Assembly: GCF_009768885.1 (NCBI RefSeq)
Contig: NZ_WSQA01000005.1
Coordinates: forward strand, 124,001 to 188,000
Direction: 5' to 3'
Length of the DNA stretch: 64,000 nt
Source: Sphingobacterium humi
GTDB lineage: Bacteria > Bacteroidota > Bacteroidia > Sphingobacteriales > Sphingobacteriaceae
In this document: one piece after another, positions 23,465 through 34,500 of the stretch
Position numbering within the stretch: position 1 is the stretch's first letter
Layout of the letters: each line of letters begins with the position of its first letter
The notes under the pieces: generated by a model
Seen by the model: the letters and a program-made list of their open reading frames with translations, nothing else
What the model was told of the DNA's origin: nothing
The model's database searches: none
Made by a program: the position numbers and the translations under genes

Positions 23465-26191
23465 TTGCGGTACCTGAATTACTTTTTGACCCTGGTGTTT
23501 TTATGCCTTACGTCCTTGCTGCGGCTCTCCGCACAGGAACAGCTGCGAAGCATAGAAGGCTTAGTGGTCGATTCGGTGGGCATGGGGCTTAAAGGGGTTT
23601 CGGTGCGCTTAAGCAGTGCCAAGGATACCTTGGTGGTAACCACCAATAATGATGGATTCTACAAGATCAACAAAATTAAAGGCGAATCGTTCAGCATTAC
23701 CTACAGCATGCTGGGCTACCAAATTGTGAAGAAAGGCTTTCCCAGCAATACCTTTATTCGCCAAATCATCGCGCCTAAGATCACCTTATTTCCACAAGCA
23801 AACGTGATTCCCGAAGTGCGGGTAATGAAATATATTCCCATGCAGCACAAAGGGGATACCATTCAATTCAATATGCGAGCATTTTCCTTTCCGCCCCGAT
23901 CTTTGTTGGAGGAAGCCCTGAAAAGTTTGCCGGGATTCCAGGTACTGCGTGATGGTACCACCTTTTATAATGGGCAAATGATTAGTAGTGTCCAAGTTGA
24001 TGGCCGTAAATTCTTCGGTGGTGATTTATTGACCGCCACGCGAAACCTACCATCGGAATTTGTGAAGCAAATTGAAGTGATTAATTATTACGGGGATGTT
24101 TCAGAGGAAAAAGGAATTAAGAATAATGATCCCGAGAAGATCATTAATATCATTTTGGAGGATAATAAGAAGAAAATAACCTTTGGCCAGGGCACGCTAG
24201 GTGGCGGAACGCGAGAACGGTATTTGGGAAGCGTGGGGATCAATAAGTTTAACGATGGACAGGAACTATCGGTCGTGGGTTCTTTAAACAATACCAATAC
24301 CAGTTTATTTGCGTTTGGCTCTCCGAATGGCGCTGGAGGACGTAGTACCGCCTTGGGGGAGTTTGGTGATTATGCCGACCAATCGGATGGCTTGAATAAA
24401 CTGGGTTCCTTAGGCATCAGTTTCTCCGACAACTGGGGGAAGAATGTGCAAATATCAGGAGGGTATAACTTCCAGAATAAACAAAATATTACGGAAGGTA
24501 ATTCCTTACTGACTTCTTCCTATTCCAGTTATAAAATCCATAAGACGGAGGAGTTTATGACCATTAGCGATGATAACTTCCATAAGCTTTATTTTGAAAT
24601 CAATAGTAAGTTTAAGAATAACGATGTCTTGAAGATTTCGCCGACGGTAACCTACAATAGAAATGGGAATTCAAACAATAAATACAGTATCCTAAGGAAC
24701 TATAAGGTACGGGAGAGCGGACGTTATCGTGATAGTTCCGTGAATACCAATCCTACGGCCGATGTGCTGATGTTTTATTCGAAGTATTTCCAGAAGCCCG
24801 GGCGTAAATTAGTAGGTGAATTCCGGGTGAATTTCCAAACCCTAGATAAGGATGAACGGGTTACGGAGAACTACGTTATCGTGGACTCCTCCACGATTAA
24901 CCCTTCGATCAGTCGGTTTGAACAAGAGCAAATCGTAGATGCTCGGAACGAATTAAATACGATTAAATCTTCTGTGTCCTATGTAGAGCCTTTCTTTAAA
25001 CACAGCTTATTGGAAGTGTCTTATGATGTGGATATCACGGATATTGAAGCCAAGCGGGTGGTGCGCAAGCGTCCCTTTGAATTTATTGATTCCCTGGGGG
25101 TTGATTATGCCTACCAGTATAAAAGCTTTAAAACAGGTTTAAATTATCAGTATGAACCCAACAACAGGTTTCGGGTAAATTTAGGCTTTGCTGTGCAGCC
25201 CTTAAGTCTGGAAGGAAAGGTGAAAGGGGATACCCTAAACTACAGCTATAATAATGTGAATTTAATCCCGACAACGAATGTGCGCTATAAGGTCAACGAT
25301 GAGTTGGACCTGCAGTTGAGTTATATGGGAAAGAATAATCAGCCTAATTTCTTGCACATTTCTCCGGTTCGGGACAACTCGAATTCGCGGAATATTATCG
25401 TCGGAAATCCATCCTTAAAGGCGGAGTTTTACAATAAGGTTTCGACCAGTCTTCGGAAGTTTGTGACCAGCAGGGCGCAGTATTTCGAGACCAGCTTGGC
25501 CTATACGTTTATAAACAATAAGATTGTAAGTTCAAAGAAATCCTTATCGAATGAAACGACGGTGCAGGAAACATCCTATGAAAATACGAATGGCTACTAC
25601 GATGTGCGCTGGAACTATTTGTTCAATACACCGGTATTTAGCGATGCTTTCCAATTGGATTTATCGGGCGATGTGGAATATTATAATAATCTGTCCTTTG
25701 TGAACGGTTCGAGAAACACCACCAAGCAATTGCTGTTCAACCAGAACCTTCAATTTCGCTATAATTGGAACGAGTATTTTGAATCGGTTTTCAATTCGAA
25801 TTATTTCTTAAATCAGGCCACTTATCAATTGCCATATAAAAATCAATTATCGGCACATTCCTTCTTGTTGAGCCTGGGAGGTAAAGGCTATTTAGGAAGC
25901 AATTTTGTGATGGGTGCAGAGATGTCGCAGAAGTTTTATAAAGGTTATGTGAGCGAATTAAGTGATATTAACCCAAGTATTATCAATGCTTATTTAGAGT
26001 ATACTTTCTTAAAAAACAACCTGGCATTGATTCGTTTACAATGTTTTGACCTGTTGGATCAAAACAAAAACGTAGGGGTTATGACCGAATATGTTGGGAA
26101 TGATGTTTTTGAAACGCGTAATAACCGTTTAGGCAGGTACTTGATGCTGACCCTGAATGTGCGCTTACAGTCTTATCCGAAGAAAAAATAA
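23465..26191 (+). CDS. Large outer-membrane beta-barrel protein with carboxypeptidase-regulatory domain
   Basis: The 908-residue protein has a Sec signal (cleavage near SAQ, about residue 24), a CarboxypepD_reg-like domain (about 30-110), a TonB-plug-like region (about 130-225, with SFPPRSLLEEALKSLPGF and QVDGRKFFGGD) and a long beta-barrel of aromatic-rich strands to the C-terminus. This is the layout of TonB-dependent-receptor-like proteins of Bacteroidota that lack the SusC STN domain and have no SusD partner. The ligand is unknown. No ATG precedes the signal peptide, so translation probably starts at the TTG at 23465. Its stop codon overlaps the next ATG by 1 nt. Confidence 0.85.
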   Translation: MRYLNYFLTLVFLCLTSLLRLSAQEQLRSIEGLVVDSVGMGLKGVSVRLSSAKDTLVVTTNNDGFYKINKIKGESFSITYSMLGYQIVKKGFPSNTFIRQIIAPKITLFPQANVIPEVRVMKYIPMQHKGDTIQFNMRAFSFPPRSLLEEALKSLPGFQVLRDGTTFYNGQMISSVQVDGRKFFGGDLLTATRNLPSEFVKQIEVINYYGDVSEEKGIKNNDPEKIINIILEDNKKKITFGQGTLGGGTRERYLGSVGINKFNDGQELSVVGSLNNTNTSLFAFGSPNGAGGRSTALGEFGDYADQSDGLNKLGSLGISFSDNWGKNVQISGGYNFQNKQNITEGNSLLTSSYSSYKIHKTEEFMTISDDNFHKLYFEINSKFKNNDVLKISPTVTYNRNGNSNNKYSILRNYKVRESGRYRDSSVNTNPTADVLMFYSKYFQKPGRKLVGEFRVNFQTLDKDERVTENYVIVDSSTINPSISRFEQEQIVDARNELNTIKSSVSYVEPFFKHSLLEVSYDVDITDIEAKRVVRKRPFEFIDSLGVDYAYQYKSFKTGLNYQYEPNNRFRVNLGFAVQPLSLEGKVKGDTLNYSYNNVNLIPTTNVRYKVNDELDLQLSYMGKNNQPNFLHISPVRDNSNSRNIIVGNPSLKAEFYNKVSTSLRKFVTSRAQYFETSLAYTFINNKIVSSKKSLSNETTVQETSYENTNGYYDVRWNYLFNTPVFSDAFQLDLSGDVEYYNNLSFVNGSRNTTKQLLFNQNLQFRYNWNEYFESVFNSNYFLNQATYQLPYKNQLSAHSFLLSLGGKGYLGSNFVMGAEMSQKFYKGYVSELSDINPSIINAYLEYTFLKNNLALIRLQCFDLLDQNKNVGVMTEYVGNDVFETRNNRLGRYLMLTLNVRLQSYPKKK

Positions 26192-27165
26192 TGAAAGCTA
26201 TCGTAATTACAGAACCGGGTGGCCCGGAGGTGTTGAAACTGCAAGAGCGGGCCTTGCCCCAAGTTGGACAGAATGAGGTGTTGATTGAGGTAAAAGCAGC
26301 AGGGATCAATCGGCCTGATATTTTTCAACGGAAGGGGAATTATCCGGCACCAGCCGATGCAGTAGCCGATATACCGGGATTGGAAGTTGCGGGTATCATT
26401 CGCGAATTAGGAAGTGAGGTGACGCAATGGAAGCTGGGCGATGAGGTGATGGCCTTAGTTTCTGGCGGTGGTTATGCGGAATATGTGAATGCAGCAGCTG
26501 CCCTGTGTTTGCCGAAGCCAACGACATTGAGTTTTGCACAGGCTGCTAGCTTGCCGGAAACCTTATTTACGGTATGGCATAATGTTTTTCAACGTGGGCA
26601 ATTAAAGGCTGGGGAGAATTTCTTGGTTCATGGTGGCGCCGGAGGAATCGGCATTACGGCCATCCAATTGGGGAAATTGTTCGGCGCAAAGGTATATACC
26701 ACGGTAGGTTCTGCAGCGAAAGGGGCCAAGCTATTGGAATTAGGGGCTACGGCCATTGTCAATTATAAAGAGGAAGATTTTGAAGAAGCACTAAAACCAA
26801 TCGGGATGGATGTTGTTTTAGATGCAATTGGAGGTGATTATTTCGAGAAGAATATACAGATTCTAAATCCAGATGGCCGCCTGGTTTATATTAATGCGGT
26901 GGCTGGGGCTAAGGTAGGTTTAAACCTGATGAAACTGATGCAAAAGCGGATTCAGATTACGGGATCGACTTTGCGTGCACGCGATTTAGCGTTTAAAGCA
27001 GCTTTAACCGCATCTATTTTTCAGGAGGTATGGCCTTTATTAGCCGATGGTTCCTTTATACCCCAGGTAAGTAAAACCTTTCCTTTGCATGAGGCTGCTG
27101 CCGCACATCAGCAAATGGAAGAACCTGAACATTTCGGAAAAATAATATTGATTACAGATAGCTAA
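26191..27165 (+). CDS. NAD(P)H:quinone oxidoreductase, zinc-type ADH superfamily (PIG3-like)
   Basis: The 324-residue medium-chain dehydrogenase/reductase matches the PIG3/QOR group: the opening MKAIVITEPGGPEVL, a GINRPDIFQRKGNYP block typical of PIG3, and the nucleotide-binding GGAGGIGITAIQLGK (about 149-163). Zinc-binding cysteines of true alcohol dehydrogenases are absent. The enzyme probably reduces quinones with NADPH. It overlaps the receptor gene by one base (TAATG), so it is translationally coupled to an outer-membrane protein without evident functional link. Confidence 0.9.
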   Translation: MKAIVITEPGGPEVLKLQERALPQVGQNEVLIEVKAAGINRPDIFQRKGNYPAPADAVADIPGLEVAGIIRELGSEVTQWKLGDEVMALVSGGGYAEYVNAAAALCLPKPTTLSFAQAASLPETLFTVWHNVFQRGQLKAGENFLVHGGAGGIGITAIQLGKLFGAKVYTTVGSAAKGAKLLELGATAIVNYKEEDFEEALKPIGMDVVLDAIGGDYFEKNIQILNPDGRLVYINAVAGAKVGLNLMKLMQKRIQITGSTLRARDLAFKAALTASIFQEVWPLLADGSFIPQVSKTFPLHEAAAAHQQMEEPEHFGKIILITDS

Positions 27166-27232
27166 ATACTTTTAGCAGGCGTGAATCCTCGAAATATTAC
27201 TATCTTTAGTGCTGAATAACCAACGAAAACAC

Positions 27233-29533
27233 ATGATAATAAAATTTCTCGGTACGGTTTGCCTCCTTGCGGCAACCGTATTTAGCGCCTTCGCACAGAA
27301 AATTGGGAAAGTCGATCGACCGATTGATCTGGTGAGTACCTTAGTCGGCACGCAATCCACTTATTTTTTATCCAGCGGTAATACCTATCCGGCCATTGCC
27401 ATGCCTTGGGGCATGAACTTTTGGTCGCCCCAAACGGGTAAAATGGGCGACGGCTGGATGTATACTTATACGGCAGAGAAAATTAGAGGAATTAAACAGA
27501 CCCATCAACCATCCCCATGGATGAATGATTACGGCCAGTTTTCTATTATGGCCATGGTGGATAATAAGACCTTCGATCAGGATAAGCGAGCGAGTTATTT
27601 TTCGCATAAAGCCGAACAGGCAAAACCGCATTATTATTCGGTGTATTTAGCCGATTATGATACCAAAGTGGAGGTGACACCGACAGAACGGGCTTCCTAT
27701 TTTCGGTTTACTTTTCCTAAAACAGATGCTGCCTATGTATTGTTAGATGCTTTTGATAAAGGATCTATGGTAGAGGTTATTCCACAGCAGCAAAAGATTG
27801 TAGGCTATAGCACCAAAAACAGTGGGGGAGTGCCAGATAACTTTAAGAATTATTTCGTCTTGCAGTTCGACCGCCCTTTGGCCGCCATTGCTACTTTCGC
27901 TGATTCTTCCTTAAAGGATGGTCGTTATCTGGTGAAAGCGGATCATGTGGGTGCCTTAGTGGGTTTTAAAACGGCGAAGGCCGGAGAACAAGTGTTGGTT
28001 AAGGTAGCTTCCTCCTTTATCAGTTCGGCACAAGCTGAGCTGAATCTGAATGAATTAGCGGGGGTAAGTTTCGATGCGCAAGTGAAAAAAGGAGAAGAAC
28101 GTTGGAATCAGGAATTATCCAGAATTCAAATTGAAGGCGGAACAATCGATCAGATGCGTATTTTTTATTCCTGCCTTTACCGCTCTTTGCTGTTTCCGCG
28201 TATGTTTTATGAGATCGATGCACAAGGACAGGTGCAACATTATTCGCCTTATAATGGGGAAGTACGTCCGGGATATATGTTTACCGATACAGGATTTTGG
28301 GATACCTTCCGCAGCCTATTTCCGTTTTTGAACCTGATGTACCCGGATGTGAATGAAAAGATCCAGGAAGGCCTTGCAAATGCCTATCGTGAAGGTGGAT
28401 GGTTGCCTGAATGGGCAAGCCCGGGCTATAGAAATATTATGGTGGGCAATAACTCGGCATCTATTGTGGCAGATGCCTGGGTAAAAGGCGTACATTCCAA
28501 AGATATTGAAACCTTATATGAAGCCCTTAAAAAGGGAGCTAATCAGGAAGGGCCGATGACCGCTGTAGGCCGTGCGGGGGCTTCTTATTATAATGAATTG
28601 GGCTATGTGCCTTACGATGTTAAGATTCATGAAAATGTGGCCCGTTCGCTGGAATATGCTTACGACGATTTCACCATCTATCAATTGGCGAAGGCCTTAA
28701 ATAAACCGCAGGCCGATCAGGACTTCTATAAGCAACGTTCGTTCAATTATCAGAAGTTGTTTGATCCGGCAAGTGGCCTGATGCGTGGAAAGTTGAAAAA
28801 TGGAAATTGGGCGCATCCCTTTAATCCGTACAAATGGGGCGATGCCTTTACCGAAGGCAACAGCTGGCATTATAGCTGGTCGGTTTTTCAGGATGTGGAA
28901 GGCTTGGCTAAATTGATGGGAGGCCATCAAGCCATGGAAATAAAGTTAGATTCTATTTTTCATCTTCCACCTGTTTTCGACGATTCTTATTATGGTTTTC
29001 CAATTCATGAGATCCGGGAAATGCAGATCGCTAATATGGGACAATATGCCCATGGGAATCAGCCTATTCAGCACATGATTTACCTGTATAACCATGTAGG
29101 AGCACCCTGGAAGGCACAATACTGGCTTCGCGAAACAATGAACCGGATGTATTCGCCAAATCCGGACGGCTATTGTGGGGATGAAGATAACGGACAGACC
29201 TCGGCTTGGTATGTATTTTCAGCTATGGGATTCTATCCTGTTACTCCAGCGACGGATGAATATGTGCTAGGATCGCCCATCTTTGATAAGGTGACGATCC
29301 ATTTGGCCAATGGCAAAAAGATACTGCTGGAAACAAACGATAATTCAGATGAAAACCGCTATATCCAACGCTTACGCATCAATGGGAAGAATTACAGTAA
29401 AAACTATATAAAGCATAGCGAATTGATGAAAGGTGCGCATTTACGTTTTGATATGGGATCAAGCCCGAATAAGCAGCGCGGAACCTTAAAAAGTGACCTG
29501 CCTTATTCTTTAAGCTTAGCCGAAGAGAAATAG
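27233..29533 (+). CDS. Exported GH92 alpha-mannosidase
   Basis: The 766-residue glycoside hydrolase has a Sec signal (MIIKFLGTVCLLAATVFSAFAQ). A GH92 N-terminal beta-sandwich is followed by the (alpha/alpha)6 catalytic domain. Diagnostic segments are FLSSGNTYPAIAMPWGMN, ATEGNSWHYSW-like EGNSWHYSWSVFQDVEGL, and CGDEDNGQTSAWYVFSAMGF near the C-terminus, which contains the acidic residues of the calcium-dependent inverting site. GH92 enzymes remove alpha-linked mannose from N-glycans or yeast mannan. The ATG at 27233 lies just after a TATCTTTA element; a GTG at 27209 lies within or before the presumed start of transcription. It sits directly upstream of the ECF/FecR/SusCD genes. Confidence 0.93.
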   Translation: MIIKFLGTVCLLAATVFSAFAQKIGKVDRPIDLVSTLVGTQSTYFLSSGNTYPAIAMPWGMNFWSPQTGKMGDGWMYTYTAEKIRGIKQTHQPSPWMNDYGQFSIMAMVDNKTFDQDKRASYFSHKAEQAKPHYYSVYLADYDTKVEVTPTERASYFRFTFPKTDAAYVLLDAFDKGSMVEVIPQQQKIVGYSTKNSGGVPDNFKNYFVLQFDRPLAAIATFADSSLKDGRYLVKADHVGALVGFKTAKAGEQVLVKVASSFISSAQAELNLNELAGVSFDAQVKKGEERWNQELSRIQIEGGTIDQMRIFYSCLYRSLLFPRMFYEIDAQGQVQHYSPYNGEVRPGYMFTDTGFWDTFRSLFPFLNLMYPDVNEKIQEGLANAYREGGWLPEWASPGYRNIMVGNNSASIVADAWVKGVHSKDIETLYEALKKGANQEGPMTAVGRAGASYYNELGYVPYDVKIHENVARSLEYAYDDFTIYQLAKALNKPQADQDFYKQRSFNYQKLFDPASGLMRGKLKNGNWAHPFNPYKWGDAFTEGNSWHYSWSVFQDVEGLAKLMGGHQAMEIKLDSIFHLPPVFDDSYYGFPIHEIREMQIANMGQYAHGNQPIQHMIYLYNHVGAPWKAQYWLRETMNRMYSPNPDGYCGDEDNGQTSAWYVFSAMGFYPVTPATDEYVLGSPIFDKVTIHLANGKKILLETNDNSDENRYIQRLRINGKNYSKNYIKHSELMKGAHLRFDMGSSPNKQRGTLKSDLPYSLSLAEEK

Positions 29534-29548
29534 GGGTAAAACCTGTTT

Positions 29549-29583
29549 AAAAATACACCCGCGCGAGTGGGTGTATTTTTTTT
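29549..29583 (+). terminator. Rho-independent terminator after the GH92 gene
   Basis: A stem of 12 bp or more (29549-29562 with 29567-29580) and a 4-nt GCGA loop are followed by a run of eight or more Ts. It separates GH92 from the sigma factor gene. Confidence 0.88.
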
Positions 29584-29696
29584 ATTAGCAATCTGTTGCG
29601 TTTTTAATTAGAAAAAAAATATTGTAATATTGAATGACAATAGCGATTCATATCTTCTACAGAAATTGATTAACAATTCTACGAAAAACACCTATC

Positions 29697-30272
29697 ATGC
29701 AGGCGAATGAGCAAAGCATATGGCTTCAGCAATTAAAGCTTGGGAATACCGAAGCTTTATCGGCTATCTATCGCTTTTATGCTGATCAGGTTTATGCCGT
29801 TGCTTATTCCTTTTTAAAAGATGAAGGCTGGAGCCAGGATGTGGTGCAAGATGTGTTTTGGAAATTCTGGGAAACACGCGAACGCGTAGATCCGCAGGCA
29901 AATCTTTGGAACCTTTTGTTTGTGATGAGCAAACACCGCTCCTTAAACAAACTTCGGGAAATAAAGAATGCAAAGGCTAGTTTCGATCGCTTATTGCTCA
30001 ATTGTAAAAATAAACAGGCCGCACAACAGGAATTTGTTTATGAAAAAGAACTTATCGGATGTATTGAACGTGCGAAAAAGAGCTTTACCACCCAACAGCT
30101 CTTGGTGTTTGAGCTTTGTAAAATCAATGGGTTAACCTATGCTGAGGCTGGTGAAAAACTTAATATCGCTCCGAATACGGTAAAGAATCACATGGTTCAA
30201 TCTTTAAAAATATTAAGAAAACACCTGAAGAATGCAGGATACTTATCCTTTTTCCTCCTTATTCTAAAATAA
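29697..30272 (+). CDS. ECF sigma-70 factor (Bacteroidota expansion family)
   Basis: The 191-residue sigma factor has region 2 (about 22-56: YRFYADQVYAVAYSFLKDEG then SQDVVQDVFWKFWE) and region 4 (about 125-180: LTYAEAGEKLNIAPNTVKNHMVQSL). It ends in a hydrophobic tail. It is followed by a FecR anti-sigma gene and an STN-bearing SusC, the standard trans-envelope signalling trio, and should switch on the SusCD operon when its glycan ligand binds. Its own gene has no clear -7/-33 pair. Confidence 0.93.
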   Translation: MQANEQSIWLQQLKLGNTEALSAIYRFYADQVYAVAYSFLKDEGWSQDVVQDVFWKFWETRERVDPQANLWNLLFVMSKHRSLNKLREIKNAKASFDRLLLNCKNKQAAQQEFVYEKELIGCIERAKKSFTTQQLLVFELCKINGLTYAEAGEKLNIAPNTVKNHMVQSLKILRKHLKNAGYLSFFLLILK

Positions 30273-30338
30273 TTTAATTTTTATCTAGTCCTATCCCCAG
30301 GTTGCTGTGTTCTTAAGCCAAAGACCAATACCTGAATT

Positions 30339-31499
30339 ATGGAAAGGAACCACCTAAAAGACCAACTCAATAAGTATTTCCGGAATGAACTGGAGCTGGA
30401 TGAGTTGAAAGCCTTTTTAACGGAAATCGACAACCTGTCGGATGCCGAGTTGGCCGAATGGTTAGATCAAGAGACTTTTGATAGCTTGGAACATGCTAAA
30501 CTGGATAGCTTGGCCAAAGCTGCGATGGAAGAAAAGCTTTTAGCTAAAGCGCAAGCACAGGCAAGGCCAGTACCACAGCTTTCAGGAAAGCGTCGAATGT
30601 TGCCTTGGGCTGCACTGGCTGCGGCTGTACTCTTGTTTGCTCTGTTTTATGGACTTTACCAGAATAGGGTTAAGCAAACTGACCTAGTACAAGAGCATGC
30701 GTTGCTGAATGAGATCAACTTAAACGAAGCAGCTCCACTTATCAAGTTTAAAGACGGTAATATTTTGGAATTGGATAGCAACCAAAGCTATCAACAAGCG
30801 CAAATGCAATTCGATGTTGACTCAGCGGGCTTGGTTTCTTATAAAGCCAGTAAACAGGCCGAGCAGCAGGTATTGACCTTCTCTTCGCCCAAAGGTAAAG
30901 TATCGAGTATTCAACTTTCCGATGGGACGCTGGTTTGGCTAAATAGTGCCAGTACCATTTCCTTTCGTCCTAATTTTGATAGCAAACAAAGACAGGTTCA
31001 CTTAACTGGTGAGGCTTACTTTGAGGTGGCTCCTAATAAAGATAGACCATTCTTGGTGCAAACTAAGCAATCGACAACTCAAGTTTTAGGAACGGGCTTT
31101 AATATCGCCAGCTATCCTAATGAACAACATACCGTAACCCTGATGCATGGTTCCATCCAGATGCATACCGATAAAGGGGATTTATTGCTAAAACCAAACC
31201 AACAAGCGTCCATAACTTCGGATGGAAAGATTGCGACCCGCAACGTCGATACCGATCAAGTATTGGCCTGGAAAGAAGGCGATTTTATTTTCCGAGATAA
31301 CAGCATCCAGGAAATCATGAGCAGCTTACAGCAATGGTATGATATCGATGAGGTTGTTTTCGAAGGGAAATCCAGTGAGCTGTTTACCGGGTCGATTAAG
31401 CGAAGCAAGAGGCTATCCCAATTGCTGAAGCAATTGGAATTAATATCCAGCATGAAATTCCGCATTGCAGAAAGGAGGGTGTATGTCCAATTAAACTAA
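30339..31499 (+). CDS. FecR-family anti-sigma factor
   Basis: The 386-residue inner-membrane protein has a cytoplasmic N-terminus (about 1-87) that would hold the sigma factor, one membrane helix (about 88-107), a periplasmic FecR domain (about 185-285: LSDGTLVWLNSASTISF, LTGEAYFEVAPNKDRPF, VLGTGFNIASYPNE) and a C-terminal DUF4974-type domain (about 315-385). It would relay the state of the SusC STN domain to the ECF sigma factor 66 bp upstream. Confidence 0.92.
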   Translation: MERNHLKDQLNKYFRNELELDELKAFLTEIDNLSDAELAEWLDQETFDSLEHAKLDSLAKAAMEEKLLAKAQAQARPVPQLSGKRRMLPWAALAAAVLLFALFYGLYQNRVKQTDLVQEHALLNEINLNEAAPLIKFKDGNILELDSNQSYQQAQMQFDVDSAGLVSYKASKQAEQQVLTFSSPKGKVSSIQLSDGTLVWLNSASTISFRPNFDSKQRQVHLTGEAYFEVAPNKDRPFLVQTKQSTTQVLGTGFNIASYPNEQHTVTLMHGSIQMHTDKGDLLLKPNQQASITSDGKIATRNVDTDQVLAWKEGDFIFRDNSIQEIMSSLQQWYDIDEVVFEGKSSELFTGSIKRSKRLSQLLKQLELISSMKFRIAERRVYVQLN

Positions 31500-31527
31500 G
31501 CCTAAATACCATCAGATAACACAATTC

Positions 31528-31535
31528 TATTTTTG
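31528..31535 (+). promoter_or_regulatory. -7-like element before susC
   Basis: TATTTTTG fits TAnnTTTG and lies 28 nt before the SusC ATG. The -33 position does not match TTTG, as expected for a promoter served by an ECF sigma rather than the housekeeping one. The assignment is tentative. Confidence 0.3.
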
Positions 31536-31563
31536 AATTTATTGATATAACCAATATACCTTA

Positions 31564-34500
31564 ATGAAAAGTAATACCCACATTTACCGTATTCCATGGC
31601 GGCTGATGCGCAAAAAATGGCGCCATAGTTTGCTCATGTTCTCCGTAGTGATATGTTACACTTTGTTTTCAGCATTTTCTTACGGTCAACGCATAACCTT
31701 TACTTATAAAAATGTAAGCTTAGAACAGGTATTGAATCATATTAAGAAGAGTACAGGCTACGACTTCTTATACAATTCCAAGCTTATTCCGAACAACAAA
31801 CGGATTACCCTATCGGTGAAAGATGCCGATCTGGAATCTGTATTGGACCAATGTTTAGCACCTTTTCAGCTGAGTTATGAAATTCAGGATAAAACGGTTT
31901 TAATCCGTCCTGCGGCTAAGCAAGCTAGTGCAAACCAACCCTCTATTATGACTGCCCAAACGCAGCAGAGCGTGCAAGGGACAGTGAAAGATGCACAAGG
32001 GCAACCTATTCAGAATGTCACGGTTCGCATCAAAGGAACCTCTATTCAAACGAAAACAGACCAGCAAGGGAATTTCCAATTGACGTTTCCTGCAGGCGGA
32101 GGTTCGACGGTAGAATTTACCTCCATCGGATTTGCCACTCAGGAACGTCCTGTAAGCACGGCGGCCATGCAGATTATTCTGGAAGCGGCTACAGACGAAA
32201 TTGATGAAGTGGTGGTGGTTGGATATGGTGCGCAAAAGAAAATCCATGTAACTGGATCTGTCGCTCAGATTAACCAAGAGGAATTAACCCGTGCACCGAT
32301 GACCAACGTATCGAATATGTTGACCGGTAAACTTCCGGGTTTAATTTCCCGTCAAACTTCAGGCTTGCCCGGTAGCGACCAGGCAAATATGACCATCCGT
32401 GGTTTTGGAACCTTTAATGATTCTTCGCCTTTACTTTTGGTTGATGGCGTGGAGCGCCCCTTCAATAATATCGATCCGAGTGATATCGAGAGTGTCACGA
32501 TTCTGAAAGACGCGGCAGCAGCCGCAGTTTACGGGGTGAAGGCCGCCCATGGTGTTATCTTGGTGAAGACTAAAAGAGGCTCCGCCAATGACGATGTCAC
32601 CATTCGCTATAACAATAGCTTTTCCTTTTCGAATAACACGCGTTTTCCAGAATTTTTAAATGGCGTAGATTATGCCAAATGGCATAACCGCGCTCGGGAA
32701 TTGGATGGCTCAAACGGCTATTTTTCCGATGAGGACATCGAGAAAATCAAAAATGGTGATCCCGATGGAAAACTTGGAAATACAGATTGGTTAGGCCTAC
32801 TCTTTAAAGACTACGGCTTAAACAAACAACACAATATATCTGCCTATGGGGGCAATCAAAAAACACAATATTATATCTCCGCAGGTTTAATGGATCAAGA
32901 TGGTATTGTGCCGAATGCGAGTTTTAAACGCTATAATGTGCGCTCTAATGTGGATGTGAATATTCGTAATGAGGTGAAATTAGCCATTAACGTAGCTGGC
33001 CGCAAAGAGGATATTGCTCACCCTGGTTTTGCAATCGCCCCTAATAATGGCTATAATCCGATAACCCAGGCAATTCGCGCCTTACCTATCATTCCGGATA
33101 CTTACAACGATATTCCTACAGCCACAGGATCTAGTGCCAGTACCTGGAATCCGATAATGGCGGCTAATGAATCCGGATTCAATAAAAATAACCGCTATGT
33201 ATTCGAGAGTTCTCTCGATCTTTCCTACGAAATCCCCTATATAGATGGCTTACGGGCTTCGATTTTCGGAAACTATGACCATAACTTCACGGAGAATCGC
33301 AATTTCTTACAGTCTTACTACCTCAATAAATACAATGTTGCAACAGGACAGTATGTTCGTGCGCGTGCAGATGGTACCTCGGAACTTTCATCCCTGTTTC
33401 AGGGATCTTCCAATGGTGCTTTGATGACGGTACGTCCAACTTTGCAGTATGATACGAAGATCAATAACCACAGCATAGGCGCCTTATTCCTGTATGAATA
33501 CCGCCAAACCCGTGGTTCGAGCTTTCAAGCTAGCCGACGTGATTTTCTAATCAACGATATTCCTGAACTTTCCTTCGCACAGGAAGATGTTGCGAATTCC
33601 ATACGAGGCAGTAGCACACAAACCAAGATTGCCGGTTATGTAGGTCGTTTTAACTATGGCTATGCCGATAAATACCTGGCGGAGTTTTCTTTCCGTTACG
33701 ATGGGTCTTATAAATTCCATACGGATCATCGTTGGGGATTTTTCCCATCGCTTTCCTTAGGTTGGGTGTTATCGAAAGAGAACTTCTTCCAATCGGATAA
33801 AGTGGATTACTTAAAACTACGGATGTCCGCCGGGGAGTTGGGTAAAGATAATTTAGAAGCCTTCCTGTATAAAAGCTTCTTTGCTTTTACCACAACGCCA
33901 GTGTATGCTTTCGGAACCTCTCCTTTAGCAAACTATGCCCTTTATGCCACCAACTCGGTGCCTTCCTTTGACCTGACTTGGGAGAAAACCCGCGTCATCA
34001 ATGCAGGAGCGGAGGCTACCTTGTTTAATGGGAAATTAAATGCAGAATTCGATGTATTCTATAAGTACACCTACGATATTTTACAGGGAATCGCGGGTGT
34101 TTACCCACCATCGATTTCTAATAATTACCGCACCTTAGAGAACTCGGGAGAAGTGAGTGCACGCGGATTTGAGCTTGCCCTAACGCATAGCAATCGGATT
34201 AATGATTTTGGTTATTCCATCAAAGGAAACCTCTCTTGGGCAAGAAATAAGGTGTTGAAACGCACGCAGTCTGAAAATGTACCCTCCTGGCAAAATATTA
34301 TTGGCCAGCCTTTAGGTGGTGTATATGGTTTTGAAGCATTGGGATTATACCAAACGCAAGAGCAAATCGATAACCGTCCGACAGGACCTGGAGGGGTACA
34401 ACGCCTAGGCGATTTAATGTACAATGATTATAACGGAGATGGTAAAATAGACACTTATGACCAAGTGCGTATCGCCCGTTCAGCAACTCCGGAAATGATG

